Source: Parasponia andersonii (Eukaryota; Streptophyta; Magnoliopsida; Rosales; Cannabaceae). From it: a stretch of DNA of 64,000 nt. Made by a program: the position numbers and the translations under genes. The notes under the pieces are model-generated. The model did no database searches and was not told where the DNA came from. It was given only the letters and a program-made list of their open reading frames with translations. Of the stretch, positions 1 to 12,248 are shown piece after piece (positions within the stretch are counted from its first letter, which is position 1; the number at the start of each line of letters is the position of its first letter). The stretch is taken from NCBI GenBank assembly GCA_002914805.1, contig JXTB01000403.1:151234-215233 (forward strand), written 5' to 3'.

Positions 1-63
1 TTTGGATACTATGATATTTTAATATGATCCAACTTGTTTAAGGAGTTTCGTATCATCACGTGT
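1..63. other. Left flank of the CACTA element
   Basis: Short AT-rich sequence before the target duplication of the first transposon. No coding or repeat signal was seen. Confidence 0.5.
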
Positions 64-66
64 ACG
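64..66. repeat. Target site duplication ACG, left
   Basis: Three bases directly before CACTAC; they match the three bases after the right terminus at 8655-8657. Confidence 0.8.
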
Positions 67-345
67 CACTACTAAAAATATCTACTATCATGGCGCGTGT
101 ACAGACGCACCGTGATAAGTATTAATAATCACGGTGTTTATTAAGTATCATAATAAACGGAGGCAATATCACGGCGCCTAAGAAGCGCCGTGGTATCTGA
201 TCTTTAATGGCGCCTAAAAGACGCCGTTGTATTTAACTTTCACGGCGTCTATAAGGCACCGTAATAAATTTATCATGGTACTTATTAAGCACCGTGATAA
301 AATACCACGGCACCTAAAAAGTGCCGTGGTATCTAATCTTTAACA
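67..345. repeat. Left terminal and subterminal hairpin array of the CACTA element
   Basis: After the terminus come about seven copies of a unit of roughly 34 bases. Each is a small palindrome, for example CACGGCGCCTAAGAAGCGCC followed by GTG, with diverged versions at about 92, 129, 168, 207, 239, 273 and 303. Such subterminal repeats are the known binding sites for the TNPA-type accessory protein of CACTA elements. Binding here is inferred. Confidence 0.8.
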
Positions 346-374
346 GTATCTTTTGGGCGCCGAGGTAGGAGCCC

Positions 375-382
375 TATATAAA
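375..382 (+). promoter_or_regulatory. Probable TATA box of the CACTA transposase gene
   Basis: TATATAAA lies just inside the left hairpin array and is followed by a pyrimidine-rich stretch (about 410-480) that looks like a transcription start and 5' leader. Position and spacing fit a CACTA promoter. Confidence 0.55.
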
Positions 383-390
383 GGATCCCA

Positions 391-1661
391 AAACGATCGC
401 CCAGTAACAGACAACTCGCTCTTCCTCTTCACTTCCAACCGCGGCCAACAGTCTCCTCCTTCCACCATTTTCACTATTTTCTCCAGCAAACAAGATATAT
501 TTAAGCTTTTAAACTCGTTTTTGTCACTAAAATTAGATTACCCATTGTCGTAATCATGATTTTGACCAATTATTTTGTAGAAATTTCATGTTTTAGGTTA
601 TATTCGAAATAGTTTATATTTGGAACCCTAATTTATCAAATGTGAATATCTTAAGCAAGCATTGATAATCTTTACTCTTGTAATACCGAGTTAGACTATT
701 TATTTACTAGAAATCTTATTTTTGGGTATGTTTTGCTATTTTAGAGCAAATTAATCCAAATTTGTTATTATTTTGTTGCTATTTTTTAAATTTATTTTAG
801 GTGAAATGTGAGTTCATTTAGTTGTAAAAAGTTTCAAATTGAAGGTGTGCTATATGAATTTATATCAATTTCATGTTTATTTACTAGAAATCATATATTA
901 GGTTATGCTTTTTAATTTCCATCCTTAGTGTCAATTAATCCAAATTTATGCAATTTTAATTGAATATTGTGTAGTTTTTTAGAAATTTATATATTCAATA
1001 TTTTTAATTGGGTGAAGTCACGTGGAGTTGATCATTAGTTGCAAAAGTTTAAAATTGAGGTAGACTCTCTCAATTTCTACAAATTTTATGTTAGATATTT
1101 AGTACTATTTAATTTGGATATGATAAATTTTTTAGTTGTCAAAATTCTTATTTTGCATATATACTTATTTTAAATATATGAATTTTCAAATTTAAAGTAT
1201 TGTGGATTATAGATGTTTAATTTTATTTATCATTTTAATTTGCGTATAGGTTTTAGTAGAAATTAGAGTACTTAGATTACTTGTGAATTAGCAAACTGAG
1301 CAAACTGAGGTATGCTTTCTCAAATTTTTTTCTTTTATTGACTTATGTCACTTTTACATTGGTTTTATCTTATTATTTGTGTTGATATTATTTTGTCATA
1401 TGTTATATTTGGTTGATTGACAAATTGTTTGTAACAAATGAGATTATTTAAGAATAAATTAAGTTCTGAATTTGGTAGTACTTAGAAATATAAGAATAAT
1501 TTGAAATGAGTGTTAATGTATAATTAGTGGTTTAGTTACTCAATTGGTTAATGCTAGAAATAGGAGAGATTATGTACAATTTTTTATGGTACTCAATTTA
1601 GTTAGTTTTTGATATCAGTTTTTTATTTTTATTTTTTTTTTGTTTTTCAATTATACTTAGA
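391..1661 (+). other. Leader and intron region of the CACTA transposase gene
   Basis: AT-rich sequence with no supported coding region between the TATA box and the first recognisable transposase codons. A TTAG acceptor-like site sits right before the start codon at 1662. It is best read as 5'UTR plus introns. Confidence 0.5.
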
Positions 1662-3893
1662 ATGGATAAGGAATGGATATTGGCAGATAGACTATCGACT
1701 GAATATAGAAAGGGACTATTGAAAATATCAAAGATTCTAATTTAATTCTATGTCCATGTATTAAATATGGAAATTTGCCAAAGATAGGTGTTAAAAAGAT
1801 AAAAGAACACTTATATTTCAATGTAATAGATCAAAGTTACAAACAATGGATTTGGCATGGTGACAAAGTTCCAATTACCGGATTTTTGTCAAAGAAGAGT
1901 ATAAGAGATGATTATAAGTTAGATTTAAATGATGATGTTTTTGAAATGATTGATGATGCACAGTATAAAACAGATGTAGATCCTATTAAGTTTCAATCAT
2001 TACTTAATGATGCTGAGAAACCGATCTATCCGGGTTGTACGAAATTTACAAAGTTATCTGCATTATTGAAATTGTATAATTTAAAAATAAGAGTTTTTCA
2101 GACTTGTTAGCTTTACTAGGAGAGATATTGCCAAATGATAATAAGATACCATCTTCCTTTTATGAGGCCAAAAAGACTTTATGCTCATTGGGTATACAAT
2201 ATGAGAAAATTCACGCTTGCGCAAATGATTATATTTTATATCGAAAGAAATTTAAAAATGCAATTTGTTGTCCAGTATGTGGTGAGCCTAGGTGGCAATA
2301 GAATAAGAATTCTAAAGAGGTAACAGTTGGAACCCTTACTAAGGTTTTATGCTATATTCCTCCAATTCCTCGTTTTACTCGTTTATTTCGAAATCGTAAG
2401 CATGCTAAAGATCTAATATGGTATGCGAATGTGAGGATAGAAGATGGTAAACTTAGACATTCAGCCGATTCACCGGCTTGGAAAAAAATAGATTACAAAT
2501 GGCCTTCTTTTGGAAGTGATCCAAGGAATCTTCGTCTTGGTCTATCTGCGGATGGTATTAATCCTCATACAACTCTAAGCAGCAAATACAGTTGTTGGCC
2601 TGTAATGCTTGTAATCTATAATCTTCCTCCATGGTTGTATATGAAAAAAAAGTTTACACTTCTCACAATGTTAATATCAGGACCTAGACAACCTAGTAAT
2701 GACATTGATGTATATTTAGCCTTGTTGAGTTATATGGGCCATAGAATATTTTTACCTCGCAAAAATGTATTCAGAAATTGGAAAAAAAGTATTTAATGGT
2801 TCTCAAGAATTTGAATTGGCACCACAACCTTTAACTGAGACAGAGATACTTCAAATAGTCTCTAAGCTCGAATTTAGGCTTGGAAAGGTTAAAATAAGTG
2901 ATATCAGTAAGAAAAGAAAAAGACGCAGTAATGTGAAGGTTGTAAAAACCTCAAAGAGTTGTTAGAAGAAGAAATTTATATCTTTAAGTTAGAGTATTGG
3001 CAATATTTACTTCTGAGACATAACTTAGATGTCATGCATATAGAGAAGAACATATGTGATAGTATAATTGGAACTTTATTAAATATTCCAGGGAAGAATA
3101 AGGATAGTATTGGTGCTCGTATAGATCTTGTTGATAAGGGTGTTCGAAAAGAGTTAGCTCCTAAAGTGGGGGAGAAGCGAATATATTTACCCCCTACTTG
3201 CTTCACATTGAAAAATGAAGAAAAATATCAATTGTGTCAATCTTTATTTAATGTGAAGGTTCCTGAAGGCTATTCTTCTAATATTAGAACATTAGTGGTT
3301 ATGAACAATTTGAAACTAGTTGGACTTAAATCTCATGATTGTCATACACTAATGCAACATCTGCTACCTATAGTGATCAGGTCCGTACTACCTAAAAATG
3401 TTCGATATGCAATCACCAAATTATGCTTATTTTTTAATGGAATTTATTCTAAGGTGGTCGATATATCCAAGTTAGATGAACTACAACGTGAACTTATTGT
3501 AACATTGTGCATGTTCGAACAGTTTTTTCCTTCTAGTTTTTTTGATATAATGATACATCTTACTGTATATTTGTTAGAGAAGTGAAGTTATGTGGTCCTG
3601 TTTATTTGAGATGGATGTATCAATTTGAGAAATGCATGAAAATTCTAAAAGGATATGTTAGAAATCGAAGCCGGCCAGAAGGATACATTGTAGAGTGTTA
3701 TATCGCAGAAGAATCTGTTGAGTTTTGTTCTGAGTATTTGGCAAATGTAGAAGCTATCGGAGTATCCGTATCTTCAAATATTAATAAAAGCATAAGTGTT
3801 GGTATCGTGTGTACAGTTAAACGAGAACAACTAGACCATGCATATCGTACTGTGTTACAAAATATAGCTGAAGTCCAACCTTTCATCGAGTAA
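1662..3893 (+). pseudogene. TNP2-type CACTA transposase, broken, with DUF4218
   Basis: It would cut and join the transposon ends. The start (MDKEWILADRLS) matches the transposase-associated N-terminal domain, which continues in another frame at 1775 and ends with WIWHGDK. The TNP2 body follows: EKIHACANDYILYRK (frame 1, from 2104), a TAG stop at 2299-2301, then LRLGLSADG and GPRQPSNDIDVY. After DVYLALL the protein jumps straight to YMGHRIFLP, so the roughly 60-70 residues that normally lie between, including the SGWSTKG region, are missing. Further frame changes occur near 2796 and 2960. HNLDVMHIEKN and KLCGPVYLRWMY (DUF4218) follow, with a one-base loss near 3575-3583. At least five lesions make it non-functional. 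Confidence 0.9.
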
Positions 3894-3975
3894 GTTTTTT
3901 TGTGAATTAGATTTTCATTGATTGAATGTTGAATTCATTAATAATAATGGTTTACTTTGGGAATGATTTGTTAAA

Positions 3976-4850
3976 GGGAGCATATAAATTGGATCAAAAC
4001 ACAATTCTCAATGAAATCAAAAAGAGAGAAGTGGATCCATGATGAACATCATCGAACTTTTATTAGTTAGTTTCGCGAACGGGTAATTCCAATTAGTTGT
4101 TACAATCAATAGTTTTATTTCATTTTTTCCCTATTTCTAATTGTTAATTTTGCATTTTGAATAGATTGTAGTTGAAATGAATAATGCAACACACAATCTA
4201 TCTGATATATTGAAATAGATATCACGTGGACCATCATTGGATATAATTAAGTATAATGCTTATCAAGTTAACAGTGTTCATTTTAGCACAAGACACCGTG
4301 ATAACATAAGAACAACCCAAAATAGTGGGGTAAGTATTGTTGCAAAAACAGTCCAATTTTCAAGTTCTAAGGATAAAAACCCAATAGAGGGTGATATGGT
4401 ATACTATGGCATTATCGAGGAAATTTGGGAACTTGATTTTATCAAATTTCGGTTGCCAGTGTTTATGTCTCAATGGGTGGAGAGTAACTATGGGGTTAGA
4501 AAAGATGAGTTAGGCTTCACTTTAGTTGATCTAAACCAGATAGGTCACAAGAATGATCCATTTATATTGGCAACATAAGCAAAACAAGTATTTTACGTCA
4601 ACGATCCACTTGATGCTCGATGGTCAATTGTTCTTGCAACAAAACCGAAAGAATATCAAAATTTAGGAGTTGAAGATGAGAATGAAATACTTGTTGCTCA
4701 TGAAATATTCTCAAAAGGTGTTTCGATGGAGGCTTTGACAGAAGACGTTAATGAAGGTGATGTTACATGTTTATGAGATGATGGTAAAGATATTTGGATT
4801 GATAATCAAAGAAAGAAACCAATAAGGTACAAATCAAATAAGTTATATCT
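3976..4850 (+). pseudogene. DUF4216 segment of the CACTA transposase gene, broken
   Basis: This is the C-terminal part of the same transposase gene after an intron. An exon from about 3976 reads through a short linker to QNSGVSIVAKT and VYYGIIEEIWELDF, the DUF4216 signature, then KQVFYVNDPLDARWSIVL. An in-frame TAA at 4576-4578 and a TGA near 4774 interrupt it. The exon ends near the GTAC at 4827. The function of DUF4216 is not known. Confidence 0.8.
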
Positions 4851-4991
4851 TTTTGTTTCATTTTTATATCTTTATGGATTGATGTATTGTTTTTTTAAAT
4901 ATATTATCTCTTATGTTTACATTCTTATTATTTTTTATCTTAATTTTTTATCTACATTTGTGGTTTTATTATTTAACAGGTAATTATTGAT

Positions 4992-6320
4992 ATGGAAAAT
5001 AAAGGTGCAGATGATGTTTATCAATTTATACCATCACAAAGTAGTCAAGGTGAAAGAAAACACAATAAGAAACCAAGAGGAACGACTCAAATGAAGGAGT
5101 TGATTATAAAAAAAAGTGATAACAAAAAAGAAGTTGTCGCGTACAATGAATGGGGACAACCAACTGGGGATGAAGGCAAACATTTGGCGAGCTTTTGTGG
5201 CCTTATGGTTTGTCGCAAGATCCCAATCAACATTGATAACTAGACGCTTGTACCAAAAGACCTAAAAGATGAGCTCTGGCATATAATATTGGTATGAACA
5301 TGAATCTTTGTAATTCATATTTATTAGAATATATATTTAGTATTAATATTATTTCTTTTACATTGTAGGAAACATTTGTATTGGACTACAAAGCAAAAGA
5401 AGAAACTTTAAAAAGTTGTGGGAAAATGTGGAGAGATTTTAAGTCTAGAATTACAACTGAACTGATTTATGAGTATAGACATACTTGTCCAGAGTTATTA
5501 GAGCACACTTCAGCATCATATACACCATGGATTGAACCTAAACTTTGGGATGAGTTTGTTAAGAAAAGAGTAAGTACAGAATGGGAGGAAGCTAGGAAAG
5601 TACAACAGGGAAGAGCAATGCAAAATAAATATCCACATCGTATGTCTCGCTTGGGTTATGCTGGATAAGAAGCTAATATTGAAAAAGATGAGGGCCAATG
5701 TGGTATTGATAGATCCGAGCTGTAGAGTAGAGGACGTGTTCCTAAAAAAGGAGACGATACTGAGGAAATCAAAGTTGTTGATAGAGTTGTAAGTTTCTTA
5801 TTATAACATATTAATTATATTAATTTGTAATTTTGTTAAAAGTATAGCATAGTCTAATGTTCAATTATGTACATGTTTTGTAGGAAGATTATAATCAACA
5901 GTTCCAAGAGGAAAATCTCGAGATAGATGGTTCTAATGATATCTTAACAATGGCTTTAGGCACTCCTGAATATTTTGGACGTGTACGGAGAATGAGATTT
6001 CACGTTAGCCACAGACAATATTTTCATCAACCTGCTCCAACAAAAAAGCAACAATCATTTGATTTGAAATAATGGCAAGATGAACAAACACGCAAGATGC
6101 AACAAATGCTTAAAGAATAAGAAGAACGGTTTAAAGCAGAAATTGCTAAGATTCAAGCAGGACAACAAAGTAATATTGGTGGTTCTAATACAACTCCTTC
6201 ACGGCCAGAAGTTCAAAGGGAAGAAGTGCAACCACAAGAGATACATATAAATCCAATGGTAGCTGTAGGAACATCTTCACGACTCAAAAAAGTATATTTA
6301 TATGAGTTTCTTTCTTATTT
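4992..6320 (+). pseudogene. Second CACTA gene, N-terminal plant-transposase part, broken
   Basis: The exon at 4992-5243 (start MENKGADDVYQF; contains VAYNEWGQPTG) follows an AACAG acceptor. An exon from about 5369 has WRDFKSRITTELI and YPHRMSRLGYAG, and one from about 5884 has ALGTPEYFGRVRRM followed by a charged helix. This order matches the En/Spm plant transposase (Transposase_24-like) proteins encoded downstream of TNP2. Stops interrupt the frame at 5666-5668, near 5722, near 6070 and near 6118. It probably helped bind the subterminal repeats; that role is inferred from the family. Confidence 0.75.
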
Positions 6321-6360
6321 ATTTATAACCTACTTGTATTTATAAATTGTATTTGATTTT

Positions 6361-6640
6361 CTATATTATAGAACTAACCATGCAAGCTTGCAGTGGGGTC
6401 TCATGATAACATTGTTGCTTTAGGACATATACAAGAGTCAACCTCATCAACTATTATTCATGGCAGAGAATTGGGGAGCATAATTTTCGTGTATCAGTAG
6501 AGATTGTTCTTGATGCTACAGCCCTAATTCCTATTCTAAATCCAGATAATGATACAAGGTTGATAGGTAATGCACTTGGATCGTATCTTGCATGGCCTAA
6601 GATGCTTGTTATCTTTGAAGATAATTTGGGATGCTGAACT
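6361..6640 (+). pseudogene. DUF8039-like exon of the second CACTA gene
   Basis: Reading across 6372-6628 gives CKLAVGSHDNIVALGHIQ, then IPILNPDNDTRLIGNALG and YLAWPKMLVI. This resembles the DUF8039 segment found between the plant-transposase and Ulp1 parts in related elements. A frame slip occurs near 6475. The domain name is from memory of family order and is moderate in certainty. Confidence 0.6.
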
Positions 6641-6739
6641 ATTTTCCAAATAAATTCATCCTTTATTGAATTCTAATGTGAATTATTAACTTGTTTGTTA
6701 ACATTTCATCATTTATTTGGATTTTAGGAGTTTAATGAT

Positions 6740-8077
6740 ATAAATAGGCATCAAATGAGGAAGATTAAATCTTCAAAACCACAGCCACATCAAACACAAG
6801 AAATAATACATCCACAAAGAAAGAAAGCGAAATATGTTACACAAACACAGTTTAGATTTATTGATGGTGCACCAGCTTCTATAAGATTACTATTGAATAC
6901 CATTCAAGAAGTGGATGAAGATATTATTGTTCATGTTCCTTTTGATGAAGAAGTGTTTGGAGAAGCTTTTCGTTTGTCTGTATTCAAAGAAGACATAATT
7001 GAGTTTTGCACGTTACAAAAAATTGGGGCCGTGCCTATTATATTATACATGAGGTAAGAAGTTTATTTTTTTTATATGTATAGAACTTCATATATATACA
7101 TGTATCTATAGTTGACAATTATATAATACAACACTTAATTCACATTGTATTTTGAACTTGTAGGCATTTACACCATTTAGTGACCCAATATGGCTATCAA
7201 GCTAGGTATATGTTCATGGATCCTAATGCAGTTGTTACAGAAGGTGGTCCACATGAGGATCGTGCTATAAGTTTAGCAACCCGGATGTTATCCATGGAGA
7301 ATAAACATCAATTTCTAATTACACTTTGGAATCATGGGTAAGATTTTAAACTTAACAAACTATCATATGATCAACTACTTCCTATATGAAGTTAATTATT
7401 ACATTATTAATAATCTGTATCATCAATTTTATGAGTAGGGATCATTGGATATTGCTTATCATTTATCCTCTCAAAGATTATGCATGGTTTCTAGATCCTC
7501 TCGACTTAGCTCTCCGTGAGGAAATTAGTTTAACAATGATCGAGTAAGTTCTCTAATAGTTATTTTATTATAGTTCAGTTTTTATGGTATTTATACTTAT
7601 GGTTGCTATTGTAATCTTTCATTATTGTGTTTGCGCATTTCCAATTCAAAGTACATTCAACATATATAATGTAGAAAAAGGGAAGAAAGAAAGACCAAAT
7701 GGTCCGGTTTATAAGTTAATAAAGATACTAAACTTTAATTAATTATACTTATTGGGTGGAAGATTAATTAAAGTTACTTATGCTTACTTTATGCTTATGT
7801 ATAGTGTCCAAGACAACCGACAAGTGTTGAGTGTAGATTCTACATATGTAAATTTATGAGAGAAGTCATTGAATAAGCCAATGTTAAATCATTTATCATA
7901 ATGGTATGTAAACATATGTTTTATTAGTTCTCTTCTAATTTATAGTTTGATTGATCACTTTCTAACAAATAAAGTGTTTGAATTTGTAGTTTAATGGACA
8001 AAATTTCTATATAAAGGATGATATCAACAGACTTCTTGAAGAGTGGGTCGAAGTTTTAATACAATTTATCATTTGAG
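6740..8077 (+). pseudogene. Ulp1-like cysteine protease domain of the CACTA element
   Basis: Ulp1 enzymes cut SUMO-type tags. Several plant CACTA and MULE elements carry this domain. Exons at 6755-7055, 7164-7338, 7439-7545 and 7805-8077 give HLVTQYGYQARYMF, DHWILLIIYPLKD, WFLDPLDLALREE and VECRFYICKFM. The His of DHW, the Asp of LDPLD and a Cys (7832-7834) match the expected His-Asp-Cys order. The glycine that usually follows the Cys is Arg here. A TAA follows FMREVIE; the exon or a new one continues to the end near 8077. Whether it is still made is unknown. Confidence 0.78.
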
Positions 8078-8335
8078 GTTCTTAATCTTTGTTTATTTAA
8101 ACTATATGTAGTCTTTGATGATCATGTTAGTTTGACTTAGAAAACTAATGTATATATATACTTAGTTTATATAGACTATATGGATATGATTATGATCAAG
8201 TTATTATGTTAATTTAATATTAGTATGTAAAGATATGTTTATACTCTATTTTATTTCAAATATTTGGTATATGTAATGAATTTGGATTACATTTATAAAA
8301 TTCCAGGGGGTAGTATAGACAAATACATTACAAAT

Positions 8336-8654
8336 ACCCCCTGGAACTATGTACCACAGCGCTTATAAGGCACCGAGGAAGGATGTCTACCAAAATGCCT
8401 TATAGGTGCCGTAGAAGATGTCTTTCACGACGCTTCCAAGGCGCCTTGGTAGATATTTTTCACGTTTAAGCGCTGTGGAAGATGCTTTTTACGGCTCCTG
8501 CGAAGCGCCTTAGTAGACCTTCCACGGCGTCTTATAAACATCTTGATAACCAACGCCTATTATGATACCTGCAACCAAGGTGCTATTGTAGGTGCCGTGA
8601 AAGATATTTCAAGGCACTTATTAAGCGTCTTAAAAGACCTTTTTTGTTGCAATG
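8336..8654. repeat. Right subterminal hairpin array and terminus of the CACTA element
   Basis: It holds repeated units such as CAGCGCTTATAAGGCACCG and CACGACGCTTCCAAGGCGCC, the counterpart of the left array. They end in TTTTTTGTTGCAATG at 8640-8654. Copies are more diverged than at the left end. Confidence 0.75.
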
Positions 8655-8657
8655 ACG
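8655..8657. repeat. Target site duplication ACG, right
   Basis: Three bases directly after the right terminus of the CACTA element, identical to 64-66. Confidence 0.8.
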
Positions 8658-9314
8658 GGTATATGTCAAAGTATAAACAGGAATAATTTCAAATAAAAAA
8701 CGAACATAGGCCCAACTGTCCAAGTACCTAACCCATATGATTTTGACAGGCTCAACAGGATGCTTCTTTGCCATTAAGCCCAAAATGAGACAATGTGAAC
8801 ACATGATCTCGTGGTCCGAAGTTAGGATTTTACATTTTATATATACATACATAACATGTGGTACAGGCAAGACATGAATACTTGACATTTAATCAGCGCG
8901 AGTTAATTAAATCATAATTTCAATTTCATCAGTAATCTAATATATGCATCCTTTTCCCATTCTTTTAGTTTTTTTTTTTTTGAAAAAAAATGAATTTGAA
9001 AGGATTCAAGTGGAGCAACTTGTTTAAGCTTAAAGGTAGTTCCAAGCTTTTTGTGCTGAATCAAAGTCCAATATTTTGGGGTCTTCTAGCCACTCATCCA
9101 ACACATTGATACTAGCCTAGAGCAGATAGAGATAGATAGTGAGAGAAATTTAGAATTAAAGCAATGAATAATGACTTTGCACAAATTGCTTTCGTCCTCG
9201 TTACTTTCACTATCTTAAAGCATAAAAAAATTTGAACGGGAAAATCAATATTTTGAACTGATTGGCTAAGCGATGACCTCACTAAGTCTAGCAACTCCAC
9301 CAAAAAGACGATTT

Positions 9315-9337
9315 GGGGGGGGGGGGGGGGGGGGGGG
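9315..9337. repeat. Run of 23 G
   Basis: An uninterrupted G run in otherwise AT-rich sequence. It could form a G-quadruplex or be an assembly length artefact. Confidence 0.9.
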
Positions 9338-10444
9338 AGGAAGCCTTTCAAGCTCGAAACAATTGCTCGTATATAACTACTATTTGATTTGATTTGATTT
9401 TTTCGTTTTCAAAAGAAAAAAAATAGCAATATTGCCAGGCAACCTTAATTACGTTATTCAAGAAATAATAACAGGAACATTACATTTATGTATTCGTTAT
9501 ATTAACAAATCTATCAATAGAAATGTGCCAACTTCTTGGATGTCGAATTCAAGACATGGGGAAAAATATAATCCCACTTTTACTAAGGTTTTTTCTCTTT
9601 TTTTTTTTAACTAAATTGAGACTATTAAAATACAAATTTGTGTCATAAAACTAATGCGTGTTTCTAATAATTAATTCATTTTCATTACTTGAGGTAATTT
9701 GTTATAGACTTCACTATCAACGATTCTGATCAATCGCATACGTGTTAGTATTTCTCTGTCTTTTCTAGTCTCGTTAATTAATTTGCCACCAATGGAAAAT
9801 GATCAGAAAGTTTTGAAAGTAAAATCACAACTAAAATATATAGTGGGGAAATTGAAAAACATCTTTGCACCAGAAAATCAGCTGGAAAAGTCCCACTGCA
9901 TAAGATTAAGCAAACCAACAACCGACATTTTCTATGATTAATAATATTATTCATTCGTCTTTTCTTTTTCTTTTTCCTTATTAATTAATTGAATATTTTA
10001 ATTTATTTTTATCGATATCGTGCTTTTCCTGAACTTTTGCAAAAGAATGACTATAATATATCACATGATTAGGACTCTTGTAAGGCACAACACAAGAGTT
10101 GGGAGGATTACACAAAAAGGGAATGAGTATCATTTTTTACGTATTTCTTTAAAAAAACAAATGGAATAACCAAAGAATGTTGGAAAGTAAAATCCCTAAA
10201 ACAGATAATGTACTGAAATCCAATTCATGGTTGAGACTGCTGACAACGACTCCCTGTATCCCACCCCCACTTGCTAAGTCATAGTCATTCGTCGTTAAAG
10301 AAAGTATTATTAGATTTGGACCCACCACCACCATGATTGATACGTGTATTATGTATATATATCGTCACAAAGACAAGCTAGCCCCCCAAAAATCTTTTAA
10401 ATCTTGAAGCTTTGACATATAGGACATTCTACAGCTGGCCAAAA

Positions 10445-10446
<2 letters not shown>

Positions 10447-10480
<34 letters not shown>
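10447..10480. repeat. (TA)n microsatellite
   Basis: About 17 TA units. Confidence 0.9.
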
Positions 10481-10488
<8 letters not shown>

Positions 10489-11142
10489 TCGCTGGTAATT
10501 AGTTCGTATGTTAATATATAAGTATTTATATATAGATACATGTAAAGAAAGGCAACTGATAGAAAATTAAATTTACTTCCAGATATGACAGCGTTCGCAC
10601 GACTTTCGATCCTAAATTGTCTTTGATTTTGGTGGATTTTAGTACTGCATGCATGCTAACAAATTTCTTAATTATTCAGATTTAGACTTTCCTAAATCTA
10701 TTATGTGTGTTCACTTAGTTTGGTTTTATATCGTACATATCTTACAGTTAATTGTTAATTACAATTAAGCTATAGCAATATCTTTTATTAATGTGTATAT
10801 ATACTCTTTTGTTTTTTCCTTTTTAAGAATATATCTTATCAATTTCAATATAATATTAATCAATCTTGTCTCCTCCTGAATAAGATGGAAAGACAAAAAT
10901 CAGGAATGAGGACTTACATCATATATTATATCTTAGCTGATATGACAAATCGAAGAAAATAAATGAATTCAGTGAATCGTTGTGTCTCCCTTAGGACACA
11001 CACTCAAGACTAATAAAGGGATGAGGGCCTTTTTACTGGAATATTTGTTGTCACTAGTCTACTGGTTGTTAAGAGTTTGATTCATACATACTGCTTGAAT
11101 TGAAAATGAGCATGTCGTTGTTGTGCTTAATTAGGAAACATG

Positions 11143-11184
11143 ATATATATATATATATATATATATTTATACACACACACACAC
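11143..11184. repeat. (AT)n followed by (AC)n microsatellite
   Basis: An AT run at about 11143-11167 is followed by an AC run at about 11171-11184. Confidence 0.85.
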
Positions 11185-12248
11185 TGTTATAAGTATATGT
11201 ATGAAAAAGGAAAGAATTAAAGGAAACCAATAAAGTTATGACACGCAAAATCAATTGTTACACCCTTATGAATAGAACTTAATCCCTAATTGCATATGCA
11301 ATTATATGCTTAGCTTGATTATTAATGATAATATTTGTTTAATAAGGTGAGCTTCTAATCGACCTTGATGGGATAAAACTTATACAATAAATATATATAC
11401 ATCTCATCAGAAATTAAGGGCAAACTTGCTTAATTAATCTTAAATTCTGTAGCTGTATGTTTTTCTGATAATATTAAAGGTAGGAGTAGGATAATATTTG
11501 CTTCCAATTGCACTTCCATTGCTTCAATATTGCTTGTTTTTCAAGGTCGCATAAAATGAGTACCCACATTTCAGGCTTAAAAAGTCACATTATATACCAC
11601 TTCGCTTTCTACTGCATGATAGCAACCATACTTGGGTCGGATATAGAAATATATTTGAGAATTATATTAAATAATGCTTTTTTTTTTTTTCATAAGCTGC
11701 GCCCCTTGGCCATATCCCAACATTAATGTGTAACTTTAGCAACAATATATATCACCACTCCAAGTTTGTCTTCTTCTTTTTCTCTCTCCTAACCCTTTGA
11801 ACTCAATGCGTGTACCATATTAATTAAGGGCACAGTGTCGTTTTTGTACAAGTGGGTCACCAAATAATTGATTGGTTTTCGCAACCATGCGCAAGTAGTT
11901 TATTTATATATCAGTGTAGAAACATCTCCTCATATTCACGTTGATTGTGACAACAGGTACATTTTCAAGTGATCTTAATGGAGTCTAACCAATCAAGATT
12001 CTTATTTGATCATTGAAATATTGGACATCAAAGAGCATTAACATTAACTTTCTTTTATTTTTGCTAGATTCAGACCAGTTAGGTCACAAGCATGTAATCT
12101 ATAGTTAATGCTAATAAATTGAAGAAAAGGAAGAAAGTGAAGAATAATGTACATATACATATATATATATATATATAGCGAGTACTTAATGATTATAAAA
12201 TTTCTACATCTACATATTTTCCACGTAGAATCACTTATTGCTAATTGT

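Larger units (their letters stand above)
67..8654 (+). mobile_element. CACTA (En/Spm) DNA transposon, decayed but with both ends
   Basis: The left end reads CACTACTAAAAA. The right end, on the opposite strand, reads CATTGCAACAAAAAA, a slightly mutated CACTA terminus. The bases on both sides are ACG (64-66 and 8655-8657), the 3-bp target duplication expected of this superfamily. Inside each end lie arrays of short hairpin repeats. The interior carries a TNP2-type transposase with DUF4218 and DUF4216 segments, then a second gene with plant transposase, DUF8039-like and Ulp1-like parts. Both genes contain many stops and frameshifts, so the copy cannot move by itself. Boundaries and family are seen directly; domain names come from family knowledge. 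Confidence 0.93.
8658..12248. other. Intergenic AT-rich stretch between CACTA element and chromovirus
   Basis: No supported gene. It contains simple repeats (listed separately) and only short open frames without family resemblance. Confidence 0.6.

Noticed and set aside
12244..12248. Target duplication for the chromovirus
   Set aside because: ATTGT before and GTCAC after the element do not match; shifting the LTR ends by a few bases did not help.
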